A DNA stretch of 64,000 bases from JAAYEA01 sp012689325 (GCA_036841525.1 DAITVZ010000004.1:1-64000); one strand, 5' to 3'; numbered from the stretch's first letter, positions 24,920 to 34,046 are shown. Notes: a model not told the origin generated them from the letters alone. Program-made: numbers and translations.

Positions 24920-26356
24920 TCAAGTGATGATGATCACCCGTGGGGCCAATGTACCGCTTTCCCCCGTAAAGTCAAACTGCCCAAGGCCCGGGATGGGCCG
25001 CTGGCCCGACAGCTCTTCCAAGGAAAAGGGCTCGAGATCGCGGCGATCGGCGGGCAAGAAGGGGTTGGGCGGAAAGACCTTGATCCCGGGAAAGGCCCAG
25101 CGCCCCAGACCAGGATAGGCGGCGGGGTCCATGGCTTGCTGGTAGCGGCTGTACTTGCCCGCGGGCCCGCCGTAGCTGGCCGGGTGGACGCCGTCATAGT
25201 CAAAGACGATGGTCACCCCGGGCACCTGCTCGATTTGCTCCTTGCCGACGATCATGGTCTTTTGGTCGGCATAGGGCGTGCCTTTGCCGATATTCAGATC
25301 CCGGAACTGGTGAATGCCCAAGATCACCTCGGCCGTGCCGCCCTCGCGCAGCCGCCAGGGCCCCAGGTCATGCGCCGCGACGTACTCCCGGATCAGCCGC
25401 TGGGCCCGGTTGATATCCCGGGCCTCCACATAGCCCACGGGCACGCCCGGCGCCAGCTCTTGGCCCGCGGCGATGGAAGCCTTGTGTTCCGTGGTCACGC
25501 GGAACTCGGGGTCGACGAAAAAGTGCAGGTTGGGGTACCGCCGCAAGAGCGGCAGCATCTCCTCGATCGCCCGGGTCACCGGATACTCGCCGCCATAGCC
25601 CAGTTGGTGATCCAAAAAGATCAGGAAGGGCTCCGCCAAAGCGGGCGGGCTGAGCGGCTCCAGGTGGGTAGCGGCCCAATCCACGCCCCCGATATATTCA
25701 TAGAGCTCGGGGGCGCTGATCAGGAAGTCCTCGTCGGCCAGGTTGGGCCGGAGCGCCGAGCCCTCATAGACCACAAAGATGGCCGGGAGCGCGCCGATCT
25801 CGGGTCCGTTCAGCTCGTCCAGCCGGGCGGCGCGGGCGAGGATGCCCTCGCGCTCGTCGTTGCCGTGCAGGTATTCGGCCGCGTCGCCGAAGAACCCGAC
25901 ATGCCCCAGCTTGCGCAGCTTGAGCTCGTGCGAAGGGCAGCAGTTAAAGCCGCGGCCATAGTCGCCGATCACCTGGTTGCGCGCCAGGATCGAATCGCCC
26001 TCGGCCACCGGCAGGGGCGCCGCGCTGACGGCGCTGGGCGTCGCCGATGGCGTGGCCGTGGGCGGCTCGGTTGGGCTGGCGGTGGCCGCGCCGGTAGGAG
26101 AGGCCGTCGGCGGGGCAGTGGCGGTGCCCGTGGGTGTGGCCGTAGCCACAGCTACCGTGGAGCTTGGGAAGCTCGTCGGCGAAGAGGTGACACTGGGGAA
26201 AGGTGTCGCCGAAGCCGTGGCCGTCGGCGCGGGCGGCTCGGTGGGCAGCGCGCCGGCGCAGCCTGAGAGCATCTGGGAGCAGAGCAGGGCTCCGGCCAGC
26301 ATGTATAGAGCAAGTCGCAAACGCCAAGCAACTGCTTGACGAGAAGGGACATCCAT
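24920..26356 (-). CDS. Secreted lipoprotein of unknown function with long Thr/Pro/Ala-rich tether
   Basis: A 478-residue protein with a signal peptide and lipobox LSGCAG, a low-complexity tether of about 80 residues (repeated TPT/ATP-like units), then a globular domain of about 360 residues. I do not recognise a family. Features such as FLIFLDHQLGYGGEYPVT, HFFVDPEFRVTTEHKA and VTIVFDYDGVHP give alternating strands with acidic ends, as in a TIM-barrel hydrolase. Glycosidase-type function is only a possibility. It has its own promoter and is a single leftward gene divergent from the dehydrogenase operon. Confidence 0.75.
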   Translation of the reverse strand: MDVPSRQAVAWRLRLALYMLAGALLCSQMLSGCAGALPTEPPAPTATASATPFPSVTSSPTSFPSSTVAVATATPTGTATAPPTASPTGAATASPTEPPTATPSATPSAVSAAPLPVAEGDSILARNQVIGDYGRGFNCCPSHELKLRKLGHVGFFGDAAEYLHGNDEREGILARAARLDELNGPEIGALPAIFVVYEGSALRPNLADEDFLISAPELYEYIGGVDWAATHLEPLSPPALAEPFLIFLDHQLGYGGEYPVTRAIEEMLPLLRRYPNLHFFVDPEFRVTTEHKASIAAGQELAPGVPVGYVEARDINRAQRLIREYVAAHDLGPWRLREGGTAEVILGIHQFRDLNIGKGTPYADQKTMIVGKEQIEQVPGVTIVFDYDGVHPASYGGPAGKYSRYQQAMDPAAYPGLGRWAFPGIKVFPPNPFLPADRRDLEPFSLEELSGQRPIPGLGQFDFTGESGTLAPRVIIIT

Positions 26357-26391
26357 GCTATGATTCTCCGCACTGACGAGGTCGCAGCGGG

Positions 26392-26420
26392 TATTAAACG
26401 CTCCAGGGTGGTTTTGTCAA
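26392..26420 (-). promoter_or_regulatory. Promoter for the lipoprotein gene
   Basis: On the minus strand TTGACA (26420-26415) and TTAATA (26397-26392) are separated by 17 bases. Confidence 0.65.
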
Positions 26421-26459
26421 ATCCCAGCCGCAGCCAACGAGGCGGCAAGATGAGGCGCT

Positions 26460-27533
26460 ATGCAAGCTTGTGTGCTCCGCGGGGCCAATGACCTGGCCGT
26501 GCAGGACGTGCCCCGGCCCACCGCCGGGCGCGGCGAGGTGGTGATCCGGGTGCGCGCCTGCGGCATCTGCGGCAGCGACCTGCGCTACTGGCGCGGGCAC
26601 AACCCGTGGGCCCGGCAAACGCTGGGTATCGACGCGCCTAACCCGCCCAACATGATCCTGGGCCACGAGGTGGCCGGCGAGATCGTGGAGGTGGGCGAGG
26701 GCGTGGACCCCCGCCGGATCGGCGAGCGGGTGGCGCTGCTGGCCTACAAAGGCTGCTGCGTCTGCCGCTATTGTCGCCGCGGCCAGGAGAACCTCTGTGA
26801 AAATACCCTGCACCTGGGCCACGGCGCGGGCTGGACCGCGCGCGATTATTACCCCGGCGGAATGGCCGACTATTGCCCCGTCTGGTCCGAGATGGCCTAC
26901 GTCATCCCCGACGCGATCTCGTATGACGAGGCGACCTTCTTGGATGGGCTGGGCGTCGCCGTGCGGGCCGTGGCGCGCTCCCAGGTGCGCCCCATGGAAA
27001 ATGTGGTGGTGCTGGGCGCCGGGCCCATCGGGCTGCTGATCTTGCAGGTGGCGCAGGCCTATGGCGCCCGCCAGGTCCTCTGCACCGAGGTCAGCGAGGC
27101 CAGCATGGAGATCGCCTGGGCCTGCGGCGCCGACGGCGTGCTCGATGCGCGGCAAGGTGGCCTGGTCGAGGCGGTGCGCGAGGCCACCCAGGGCCACGGC
27201 GCGGACGTGGTGCTGGACACCGTGGGGCACGAGGAGACCCTGCGCGACGGGCTGCGGATGCTCGCCCGCGGGGGCCGCCTGGTGGCGCTGGCCATCAAGC
27301 CCGAGGAGGTCCGCTTCGATGCCGCGCTCCTCTCTGGCGAGCGAACCATCACCACCACCGCCAACTCGCCCTACCCCGATTTCCAACACGCCATCGATCT
27401 GATGGCCGCTGGCAAGATCAACGTCACGCCCATGATCACGCACGGCTTCCCGCTGTCGCAGGCCCTCGAAGCCTTTTCCACCGCGGAGGACCGGGCGAAC
27501 ACGGGCGCGGTCAAGGTGATCATTCACCCCTAG
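26460..27533 (+). CDS. Zinc-dependent MDR alcohol/polyol/threonine dehydrogenase-like protein
   Basis: This is a cytoplasmic medium-chain dehydrogenase of 357 residues. The catalytic zinc region is RACGICGSD plus GHEVAGEIVEVG. The structural-zinc loop is CCVCRYCRRGQENLC, and the NAD(P)-binding fold has VLGAGPIGLL. It oxidises an alcohol, polyol or 3-hydroxy amino acid; the substrate is unresolved. ATG 26460 has GAGG upstream. It starts a rightward run of four closely spaced genes (24, 1 and 19 bases apart), probably one operon ending at the terminator near 30535. Confidence 0.9.
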   Translation: MQACVLRGANDLAVQDVPRPTAGRGEVVIRVRACGICGSDLRYWRGHNPWARQTLGIDAPNPPNMILGHEVAGEIVEVGEGVDPRRIGERVALLAYKGCCVCRYCRRGQENLCENTLHLGHGAGWTARDYYPGGMADYCPVWSEMAYVIPDAISYDEATFLDGLGVAVRAVARSQVRPMENVVVLGAGPIGLLILQVAQAYGARQVLCTEVSEASMEIAWACGADGVLDARQGGLVEAVREATQGHGADVVLDTVGHEETLRDGLRMLARGGRLVALAIKPEEVRFDAALLSGERTITTTANSPYPDFQHAIDLMAAGKINVTPMITHGFPLSQALEAFSTAEDRANTGAVKVIIHP

Positions 27534-27557
27534 CGCACCTGGCAAAAGCGAGACAAC

Positions 27558-28445
27558 ATGCCAAGAACCCAAGAACTATTAGCGTATTTGCAGAGCCGGG
27601 CCATCCTGCTGGCCGATGGGCCGACGGGGACCATGTTGCAGTCCATGGGGCTGCCCGCCGGCAAGGTTCCCGAGCAGTGGAACCTGGAGCGGCCCGATCA
27701 CGTGACGGCGCTTTACCGGGCTTACCTGGACGCCGGCTCCCAGATCATCCTGACCAACACCTTTGGCGGGAGCCGCATCAAGCTGGCGCGCGCCGGCTGT
27801 CCCGAGGTCACCGTGGAGGCCAACCAGGAGGCCGCCCGCCTGGCCATCCAGGCTGCCAATGGACGCGCCTTCGTCGCCGGGGATATCGGCCCCTGCGGCG
27901 AGTTGTTGGAGCCGTATGGCACGCTGGCGTATAGCAGCGCCGTCGCCGCCTTTGCCGAGCAGGCCGACGCCCTGGCTCAAGGCGGCGTCGACTGCCTCTG
28001 GATCGAGACGATGATGGCGCTGGAGGAGGCTCAGGCTGCCATCGAGGGCGCCAAGGAGGTCACGGACCTCCCCATCCTCTGCAGCATGAGCTTTGGTCCC
28101 AGCGGCCGCACCATGATGGGTGTGACGCCGGAGCGGGCCATCACCACGCTGTGGCCGTTGGGCTTGGCGGCCTGTGGCGGCAACTGCGGGCAAGGGCCAG
28201 AGCACATGGTCAAGACCGTGGAACGCATGGCGGCAGCGCAGCCCGAGGCCGTGCTCATCGCCAAGCCGAACGCCGGGCTCCCCCGCCTGGTGGACGACCG
28301 CTCGGTCTTTGACATGACCCCGGAGGCCATGGCGGAGCACATCCTCTCCTGTGTCAGGGCGGGCGCGCGCATCGTGGGCTCTTGCTGCGGCGGCTCACCC
28401 GCGCACATCCGCGCCATGGGCCAAGCCCTGGCCAAGGTAGGGTAG
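27558..28445 (+). CDS. Homocysteine S-methyltransferase / betaine-homocysteine methyltransferase family protein
   Basis: A 295-residue zinc-dependent methyltransferase barrel resembling the N-terminal homocysteine domain of MetH. It begins LLADGPTGTMLQSMG. The three zinc Cys are expected in GGNCGQGPEH and GSCCGGSPAHI, and all are present. With no cobalamin domain attached, it would take a methyl group from a small donor or a separate corrinoid protein to make methionine, or act in methylamine/betaine-type metabolism. An acetogen-like host makes a methyltransferase role plausible, but the donor is not readable. Confidence 0.88.
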   Translation: MPRTQELLAYLQSRAILLADGPTGTMLQSMGLPAGKVPEQWNLERPDHVTALYRAYLDAGSQIILTNTFGGSRIKLARAGCPEVTVEANQEAARLAIQAANGRAFVAGDIGPCGELLEPYGTLAYSSAVAAFAEQADALAQGGVDCLWIETMMALEEAQAAIEGAKEVTDLPILCSMSFGPSGRTMMGVTPERAITTLWPLGLAACGGNCGQGPEHMVKTVERMAAAQPEAVLIAKPNAGLPRLVDDRSVFDMTPEAMAEHILSCVRAGARIVGSCCGGSPAHIRAMGQALAKVG

Positions 28446-28446
28446 C

Positions 28447-29202
28447 GTGCCCATAACCGATACGCGTACCTTGCGCATTGCCCGAGCCAGACGCCGGGTC
28501 CAGGACTGGCAGTACCGCGCGCGGCGCGCCATCAATGGCCTCATCCGCTTGCTCATGCGGGTTGTTTTGCTGCGCATCACGGTGGAAGGGCTGGAGAACG
28601 TCCCCGCGCAGGGCCCCACCATCGTGATCTTTAACCACGTCAATTTCCTCGATGGCCCCCTGGCGCTCGGGCTGATCCCCCGCGACATGGTGGGCATGAC
28701 CAAGATCGAGACCTTCGATACCCCTATCCTTGGCACCCTGGCGCGCTGGTATGGCATCTTTGGCGTCCGCCGGGGCGAGGTGGACCGCCAGGCGCTGCGC
28801 CAGGCCCACGAGATCCTGGCTGAGGGCAAGGCGCTCCTCTACTCGCCGGAAGGGCACCGCAGCGGCACGGGCAACCTTCAGGAGGCCAAGGACGGCATCG
28901 CGCTCATCGCCATGCGCGCCAACGCGGCTATCGTGCCGATGGCTTTCGTCGGGCTGGAGCGCTTTAAAGAGAATGCCAAGCGGCTGCGCCACACGGAGAT
29001 TCGGGTCATCATCGGCGAGCCGTTTCGTCTCAAGGCCCTGCCGCACGTGGGGCGACGCGAGATGCTGCGGCTCATGACGACTCAGGTGATGTACCGGCTT
29101 GCTGCCTTGCTCCCCGCCGAATACCGCGGAGAGTATCATGATCTTCGGCAGGCCTCGCTCACTCATCTGGACTTCCTGGGCCAGGAAGCCAACCTATCCT
29201 GA
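28447..29202 (+). CDS. 1-acyl-sn-glycerol-3-phosphate acyltransferase (PlsC family)
   Basis: Acylates lysophosphatidate (or a related acceptor) in membrane lipid synthesis. It has 251 residues with the catalytic HX4D motif NHVNFLDG and the substrate motif YSPEGHRSGTG (a variant of the usual EGTRS). A hydrophobic N-terminal segment (INGLIRLLMRVVLL) places it at the inner face of the membrane. The start is GTG 28447, one base after the preceding stop codon. Confidence 0.92.
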   Translation: MPITDTRTLRIARARRRVQDWQYRARRAINGLIRLLMRVVLLRITVEGLENVPAQGPTIVIFNHVNFLDGPLALGLIPRDMVGMTKIETFDTPILGTLARWYGIFGVRRGEVDRQALRQAHEILAEGKALLYSPEGHRSGTGNLQEAKDGIALIAMRANAAIVPMAFVGLERFKENAKRLRHTEIRVIIGEPFRLKALPHVGRREMLRLMTTQVMYRLAALLPAEYRGEYHDLRQASLTHLDFLGQEANLS

Positions 29203-29221
29203 TTCACGGAGACGATGCCTC

Positions 29222-30529
29222 ATGTCCACGCCACTGCGAGTTGGCCTGCAACGCGTGCCCATCACGCCGCCGGTGGGCATCATGCAGATCGGCTATTTCG
29301 CGCGCACCCACGGCTGTGAATACGTGCACGATGACCTCTATGCCACGGCCCTGGTGCTGGACGACGGCCAGACCAAGCTGGCCTGGGTGACCTGCGACCT
29401 GCTCTTTCTTCATGCCGAGAGCGTCGCGCGCATCCGCCAAGAGGTGGCCCAGCGCACCGATATCCCCGCCGAGCATATCATGCTCAGTTGCACGCACACC
29501 CATTCCGGCCCCATCCCTTACGCCGGTCCAGCCCAATCGGAGCGCGACCACCTTTATACCAACGGGCTGGTCTATCAGATCGCCGGAGCGGTCTGCGCCG
29601 CGTGGGCGCGGCTGGAGCCAGCCAAGCTAGGCTTTGGTCGCAGCCAGGCCCATATTGGCGCCAACCGGCGCGAGCAGCGCTCCGACGGGCAAGTGGTGCT
29701 GGGCAACAACCCCGCCGGGCCAACCGACCCGGAGGTCGGCGTCTTGCGCATCGACCGCGCCGACGGCTCGCCGCTGGCCGCGTTGGTCAACCACGCCTGC
29801 CATGCCGTGGCGCTGAGCGCGGCGAACTATGGCATCTCGGCGGATTGGCCGGGGGCCATGCGCCGCACGGTGGAGCAAGCCACCGGGGCAACCTGTCTGT
29901 TTGTGCAGGGCGGGTGCGCCGATATCAACCCGGTGGGTGGGCCGCAGGCCGGCTACGAGCGGGTGCAACAGCTCGGGCAGGCGGCCGGCGGCGCTGCCAT
30001 CCAGGCCTGGGCGGAGAGCGCGCCTCTGCCGGACCCGGTCACGCTGGGCGCCGCCTTGCGCCCGCTCGCGCTTCCGCTCCTGGGCCCGCTGGACGCCGCG
30101 GGCCAGCCCGTGATGCCCGTGGAGCAGGTGGCCGAGACCAGGGTCCGCATGCCTTGGGCCGATTATGTCCGCGCCAGGGCGGAGCGGTTCCCCTGGAAGG
30201 CCATCATCCAGGAGAGCGCCGACGGCTGGCATATCGCCGCCGAGGTGCAGGCTTTCCGGATCGGCGATATCGCCGTGGCCGCGGCGCCGGTGGAGCCCTT
30301 TGTCGAGATCGGTTTGCATATCAAGGACCAGTCGGCGCTGCCGAAGGTGGTCTTTGCCGGTTACAGCAATGGCCTGGTGGGATATCTGCCGACCCCCTCC
30401 GCCTATGATATCGGCGGCTACGAAGTGGACCTCTCCTACATCTATTACCATCTCCCCGCGCCCCTGGCGCCCGCTTGCGCCCCGCTGATCGAGGACACGC
30501 TAACGAGCCTGATCCGCGGCCTCGCCTGA
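29222..30529 (+). CDS. Neutral/alkaline ceramidase-like hydrolase (N-terminal domain type)
   Basis: A 435-residue protein matching the bacterial ceramidase-like family. It has ITPPVGIMQIGYF near the N-terminus, the zinc/active-site motif CTHTHSGP and the second His motif NHACHAVALS. No signal peptide is seen, unlike secreted neutral ceramidases, so it is probably a cytoplasmic amidase or esterase of this superfamily rather than a sphingolipid enzyme. ATG 29222 is chosen because family-like sequence starts immediately after and GGAG lies upstream. It is the last gene of the operon beginning at 26460. Confidence 0.82.
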   Translation: MSTPLRVGLQRVPITPPVGIMQIGYFARTHGCEYVHDDLYATALVLDDGQTKLAWVTCDLLFLHAESVARIRQEVAQRTDIPAEHIMLSCTHTHSGPIPYAGPAQSERDHLYTNGLVYQIAGAVCAAWARLEPAKLGFGRSQAHIGANRREQRSDGQVVLGNNPAGPTDPEVGVLRIDRADGSPLAALVNHACHAVALSAANYGISADWPGAMRRTVEQATGATCLFVQGGCADINPVGGPQAGYERVQQLGQAAGGAAIQAWAESAPLPDPVTLGAALRPLALPLLGPLDAAGQPVMPVEQVAETRVRMPWADYVRARAERFPWKAIIQESADGWHIAAEVQAFRIGDIAVAAAPVEPFVEIGLHIKDQSALPKVVFAGYSNGLVGYLPTPSAYDIGGYEVDLSYIYYHLPAPLAPACAPLIEDTLTSLIRGLA

Positions 30530-30534
30530 CCGAA

Positions 30535-30556
30535 GGGCCTGGCCTCAGCCAGGCCC
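30535..30556 (+). terminator. Terminator hairpin after the ceramidase-like gene
   Basis: A perfect 9-base stem (GGGCCTGGC/GCCAGGCCC) with loop CTCA, then TCATTT. It lies 5 bases before the sat promoter. Confidence 0.7.
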
Positions 30557-30560
30557 TCAT

Positions 30561-30589
30561 TTGACCTGCCTCACCGATCTCGGTATAAT
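30561..30589 (+). promoter_or_regulatory. Promoter for the sat operon
   Basis: TTGACC (30561-30566) and TATAAT (30584-30589) are separated by 17 bases. It gives a leader of about 70 bases before sat at 30665. Confidence 0.75.
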
Positions 30590-30664
30590 GGGTCCGGCTT
30601 TCACTGTCCTTGACACATCATTGATATGAGACGTATCGTTGTTTGGCCCGAGCAAAGGAGGCAC

Positions 30665-31846
30665 ATGGCTACCCCAGTTCGCAACATCCCCGCCCACGGC
30701 GGCACACTCGTCAACCGCGTGTTGCGCGGCGCCGAGCGCGAGCAAGCCCTCAAGCGCGCAGCATCCTTCCCCAAGATCATCCTGAGCGAGGTCGCCATCT
30801 CGGACTTGGAGATGATCGCGGTGGGCGCCTTTAGCCCGCTGACCGGCTTTATGAACGCCCAGGACTATGCCAGCGTCGTGGACAAGATGCGCCTGGCCAA
30901 CGGACTGGTCTGGTCCATGCCCATCACCTTGCCAGTCTCGGAAGAGATGGCCGCCTCGCTCAAGGTCGGCCAAGAGATCGCCCTCGCCGAGCCCAGCGGC
31001 CTGATCCTGGGCACCTTGCGGCTCTCGGACAAGTTCGGCTATGACAAAAGGAAGGAAGCCGTCAACGTCTACCGCACCGACGAGGAAGCGCATCCGGGCG
31101 TGGCGCGGCTCTATGCGCAGCCGGATGTCTTGCTGGGCGGCGAGATCGCTTTGCTCAACCGACCCAGCGACATCACCTTCCCCACCTACCGCCGCGATCC
31201 CGCCGAGGTGCGCCGCCTCATCGTCGAGCGCGGGTGGCGCCGCGTGGTCGGCTTTCAGACCCGCAACCCCATCCACCGCGCCCACGAGTACATCCAAAAG
31301 TCCGCCCTGGAGATCTGCGATGGCCTGCTCCTGCATCCGCTGGTGGGGGAAACCAAGCAGGACGATATCTCGGCTGCCGTGCGCATGCGCAGCTATGAGG
31401 CCATCCTGTCCGCCTATTACCCCGCAAACCGCGTGCTGCTCTCCGTCTATCCGGCGGCCATGCGCTATGCCGGCCCGCGGGAGGCGATCTTTCACGCCAT
31501 CGCCCGCAAGAACTATGGCTGCACCCACTTTATCGTGGGCCGCGACCATGCCGGCGTGGGCAAGTACTATGGCACCTACGATGCGCAACTGATCTTTGAC
31601 GAGTTCGCGCCGGAAGAGCTCGGAATCACGCCGCTCTTTTTCGAGCACTCGTTCTATTGCCGCCGCTGCGAAGCCATGGTCACCTCCAAGACCTGCCCGC
31701 ACGACAATTCGGAGCACGTCTTTTTGAGCGGGACCCAAGTGCGCGCGATGCTATCGCAAGGCCAGCGCCCGCCGATGGAGTTCACCCGGCCCGAGGTGGC
31801 GGATATTCTGATCGAGGCGGCCCGGGCGGACAAGCAGGGAGCCTGA
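30665..31846 (+). CDS. sat: Sulfate adenylyltransferase (homo-oligomeric ATP sulfurylase)
   Basis: Makes adenosine phosphosulfate (APS) from ATP and sulfate. It has 393 residues. The nucleotide motifs are QTRNPIHRAHEYIQ and GRDHAGVG, with MRYAGPREAIFHA between them; a C-terminal Cys/His cluster (FYCRRCEAM, TCPHD) is the zinc site found in many Sat proteins. ATG 30665 is chosen because AAAGGAGG lies 3 bases upstream. It is the first gene of a tight three-gene operon with an AlkP-superfamily hydrolase and cysC. No APS reductase is present, so the operon points to PAPS supply rather than dissimilatory sulfate reduction. Confidence 0.95.
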   Translation: MATPVRNIPAHGGTLVNRVLRGAEREQALKRAASFPKIILSEVAISDLEMIAVGAFSPLTGFMNAQDYASVVDKMRLANGLVWSMPITLPVSEEMAASLKVGQEIALAEPSGLILGTLRLSDKFGYDKRKEAVNVYRTDEEAHPGVARLYAQPDVLLGGEIALLNRPSDITFPTYRRDPAEVRRLIVERGWRRVVGFQTRNPIHRAHEYIQKSALEICDGLLLHPLVGETKQDDISAAVRMRSYEAILSAYYPANRVLLSVYPAAMRYAGPREAIFHAIARKNYGCTHFIVGRDHAGVGKYYGTYDAQLIFDEFAPEELGITPLFFEHSFYCRRCEAMVTSKTCPHDNSEHVFLSGTQVRAMLSQGQRPPMEFTRPEVADILIEAARADKQGA

Positions 31847-31847
31847 G

Positions 31848-33224
31848 ATGCCCAAGCTGGCGATCATCGGTCTCGATTGCCTGGCCCCGCAACTGGTCTT
31901 TGAGCAGTACCGCGAGGAGATGCCCAACCTGAAGCGACTGATGGAGCGGGGGATGTGGGGCCGCCTGGAGAGCACCATCCCGCCCATCACGGTCCCCGCC
32001 TGGACCGCCATGATGTCCAGCAAGAACCCCGGGACCCTGGGCTTCTATGGCTTTCGCAACCGCGCCGACTATACCTACGACCGCATGACCATCGCCAACT
32101 CCAGCGCCGTGAAGGACGACCGCGCCTGGGATATCCTCTCGCGGGCGGGGAAAAAGGTGATCGTGCTGGGCGTGCCGCAGACCTACCCGCCCAGCGAGGT
32201 CAATGGCCAGATGGTCACCTGCTTCCTGACGCCCAGCAAGCAGAACCAGTATACCTGGCCTCCCGAGCTGCGGGACGAGATCGACGCCGTGGCGCCGGAT
32301 TACATGATCGACGTCGAAGAGTTCCGCACCGAGGACAAGCTGGCGCTCCTGGAGAGCATCTATGCGATGACCAGGCACCGCTTTGTCCTGGCCAAGCATC
32401 TGACCGCCACCAAGCCCTGGGATTTCTTTATGATGGTCGAGATGGGCCCGGACCGGCTGCATCACGCCTTCTGGAAGTTCTGCGACCCCCAGCACCCCAA
32501 GTATGAAAAGGGCAACAAGTTCGAGAACGTGATCCGCAAGTACTACCAGTACCTGGACAGGCAGATCGGCGACCTGCTCGCCACCTTGGGCCAGGACACG
32601 GTGGTCATGATCGTCTCGGACCACGGCGCGCAAAAGATGGATGGCGGCATCTGCATCAACGAGTGGCTGCTGCGCGAGGGCTACCTGACCCTGCTGGAGC
32701 GCCCCGCGGGGGTGGTGCCCCTGCACAAGGCCAAGGTCGATTGGTCGCGGACGGTGGCCTGGGGCGAGGGCGGATACTATACGCGGCTGTTTATGAACGT
32801 CAAGGGGCGCGAGCCGCAGGGCGCCGTCCCCGTCGCGGATTACGAGCGGGTGCGCAACGAGCTGGTGGTCCGGCTGGAGGCCATGGTGGATCCCCACGGC
32901 AAGAACATCGGCACCATCGCCTTCAAGCCGGAGGAGATTTACCGGCAGACCAACGGCATCCCGCCGGACTTGATCGTTTACCTGGGCAACCTGGCCTGGC
33001 GCTCGGTGGGCGGCATCGGACACGAAAGCGTCCACACCTTTGAGAACGATACCGGCCCGGACGACGCCAACCATGCCCAGCACGGCGTGTTCATCATGGT
33101 CGACCCGCACAAGCCCGCCCGGGGTCAAGTGGAGGGCCTGCACATCACCGATATTGGCGCTACTGCCGTCAGCCTGTTTGGGCTGCCGGTGCCAGACGAT
33201 ATGGAAGGAAAGGTAATCGTATAA
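31848..33224 (+). CDS. Alkaline phosphatase superfamily phosphodiesterase/nucleotide pyrophosphatase-like protein
   Basis: A cytoplasmic 458-residue metal hydrolase. The N-terminus KLAIIGLDCLAP supplies the first metal Asp, and the nucleophile Thr is likely in PPITVPAWTAMMS. Later metal ligands are in MGPDRLHHAFW, VSDHGAQKMDG and the HAQHGVF segment. The gene starts 1 base after sat and overlaps cysC by one base (TAATG), so it is fully embedded in the PAPS operon. Possible roles are hydrolysis of PAP/PAPS/APS or pyrophosphate-type by-products, or a sulfatase/phosphodiesterase linked to sulfated products. The context is stronger than the evidence for any one substrate. Confidence 0.85.
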   Translation: MPKLAIIGLDCLAPQLVFEQYREEMPNLKRLMERGMWGRLESTIPPITVPAWTAMMSSKNPGTLGFYGFRNRADYTYDRMTIANSSAVKDDRAWDILSRAGKKVIVLGVPQTYPPSEVNGQMVTCFLTPSKQNQYTWPPELRDEIDAVAPDYMIDVEEFRTEDKLALLESIYAMTRHRFVLAKHLTATKPWDFFMMVEMGPDRLHHAFWKFCDPQHPKYEKGNKFENVIRKYYQYLDRQIGDLLATLGQDTVVMIVSDHGAQKMDGGICINEWLLREGYLTLLERPAGVVPLHKAKVDWSRTVAWGEGGYYTRLFMNVKGREPQGAVPVADYERVRNELVVRLEAMVDPHGKNIGTIAFKPEEIYRQTNGIPPDLIVYLGNLAWRSVGGIGHESVHTFENDTGPDDANHAQHGVFIMVDPHKPARGQVEGLHITDIGATAVSLFGLPVPDDMEGKVIV

Positions 33225-33829
33225 TGGAGCACAAAGGGTTCACGCTTTGGTTCACCGGACTTTCCGGCGCGGGCAAGACCACGCTGGCGGTCCAGGTGCG
33301 GGACATCCTGAAGGAGAGCGGCTACAAGGTCGAGCTCTTGGACGGCGACGTGGTGCGCACCAACCTCAGCAAAGGCCTGGGCTTTAGCAAAGAGGATCGC
33401 GACACCAACATCAAGCGCATCGGCTTTGTCTGCCACCTGCTGAGCCGCAACAACGTCATTGCCATCGCCTCGGCTATCTCGCCCTATCGCGACGTGCGGG
33501 ACGGCATCCGGGAGCAGATCGGCGATTTCGTCGAGGTGTACGCCAAGTGCCCGCTGGAAGTGCTGGTGGAGCGCGACGTCAAGGGGCTGTATAAGAAGGC
33601 GCTGGCCGGCGAGATCCAGAACTTTACCGGCGTCTCCGATCCCTACGAGGAGCCGCTGAACGCCGAAGTGGTGGTTGAGACGGACAAAGAGACCGAGGCC
33701 GAGTCGCTGGCCAAGATCTTTGTCAAGCTGAAAGCGCTGGGCTACCTGGCCTCCACCGGCGGAGACGGCTACACCAAGGAAGAGGAAAAAGCCGTCGAGG
33801 ACCGCCTGCGCGCGCTCGGGTACCTCTAG
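33224..33829 (+). CDS. cysC: Adenylylsulfate kinase
   Basis: Phosphorylates APS to PAPS. It has 201 residues with Walker A GLSGAGKTT, substrate motif LLDGDVVRTNLSKGLGFS, the lid region NIKRIGFVCHLL, and ISPYRDVRDG. A short C-terminal acidic/basic tail (TKEEEKAVEDRLRALGYL) extends beyond the core domain. The ATG overlaps the preceding stop as TAATG. Product PAPS serves sulfate assimilation or sulfotransferases; neither pathway is in the window. Confidence 0.95.
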   Translation: MEHKGFTLWFTGLSGAGKTTLAVQVRDILKESGYKVELLDGDVVRTNLSKGLGFSKEDRDTNIKRIGFVCHLLSRNNVIAIASAISPYRDVRDGIREQIGDFVEVYAKCPLEVLVERDVKGLYKKALAGEIQNFTGVSDPYEEPLNAEVVVETDKETEAESLAKIFVKLKALGYLASTGGDGYTKEEEKAVEDRLRALGYL

Positions 33830-33853
33830 TCCAGCGCTCCTCTCGATAGACAA

Positions 33854-33885
33854 CACGCCGGACTGCCAAGGTGCAGCCCGGCGTG
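33854..33885 (+). terminator. Hairpin after cysC
   Basis: An 8-base stem (CACGCCGG/CCGGCGTG) 24 bases after cysC; no clear T-run. Confidence 0.5.
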
Positions 33886-33929
33886 ATCTGTCCTAGCACA
33901 CGCCAGGGACCAGATGTCGCTGGCTGAAG

Positions 33930-33957
33930 CTGGCAAATCCCCTCAGGGATTTGCCAG
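33930..33957. terminator. Perfect 12-base hairpin between convergent cysC and gatB
   Basis: CTGGCAAATCCC and its complement are separated by loop CTCA. It lies in the 217-base convergent gap (33830-34046), in which I see no gene. Confidence 0.55.
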
Positions 33958-34046
33958 AACTCCATTTCATGGCGGGGAGCCGGCGAATTCCATTCGGCGG
34001 CAAGACCGTGCTCGAGCTTGTTGGAAACAACCAGCCCTGTTGTCCG

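Noticed and set aside
30610..30639. A second promoter for sat (TTGACA with a TATCGT-like -10)
   Set aside because: The -10 is poor and the spacer is 18; the TTGACC/TATAAT pair 26 bases upstream is much better.
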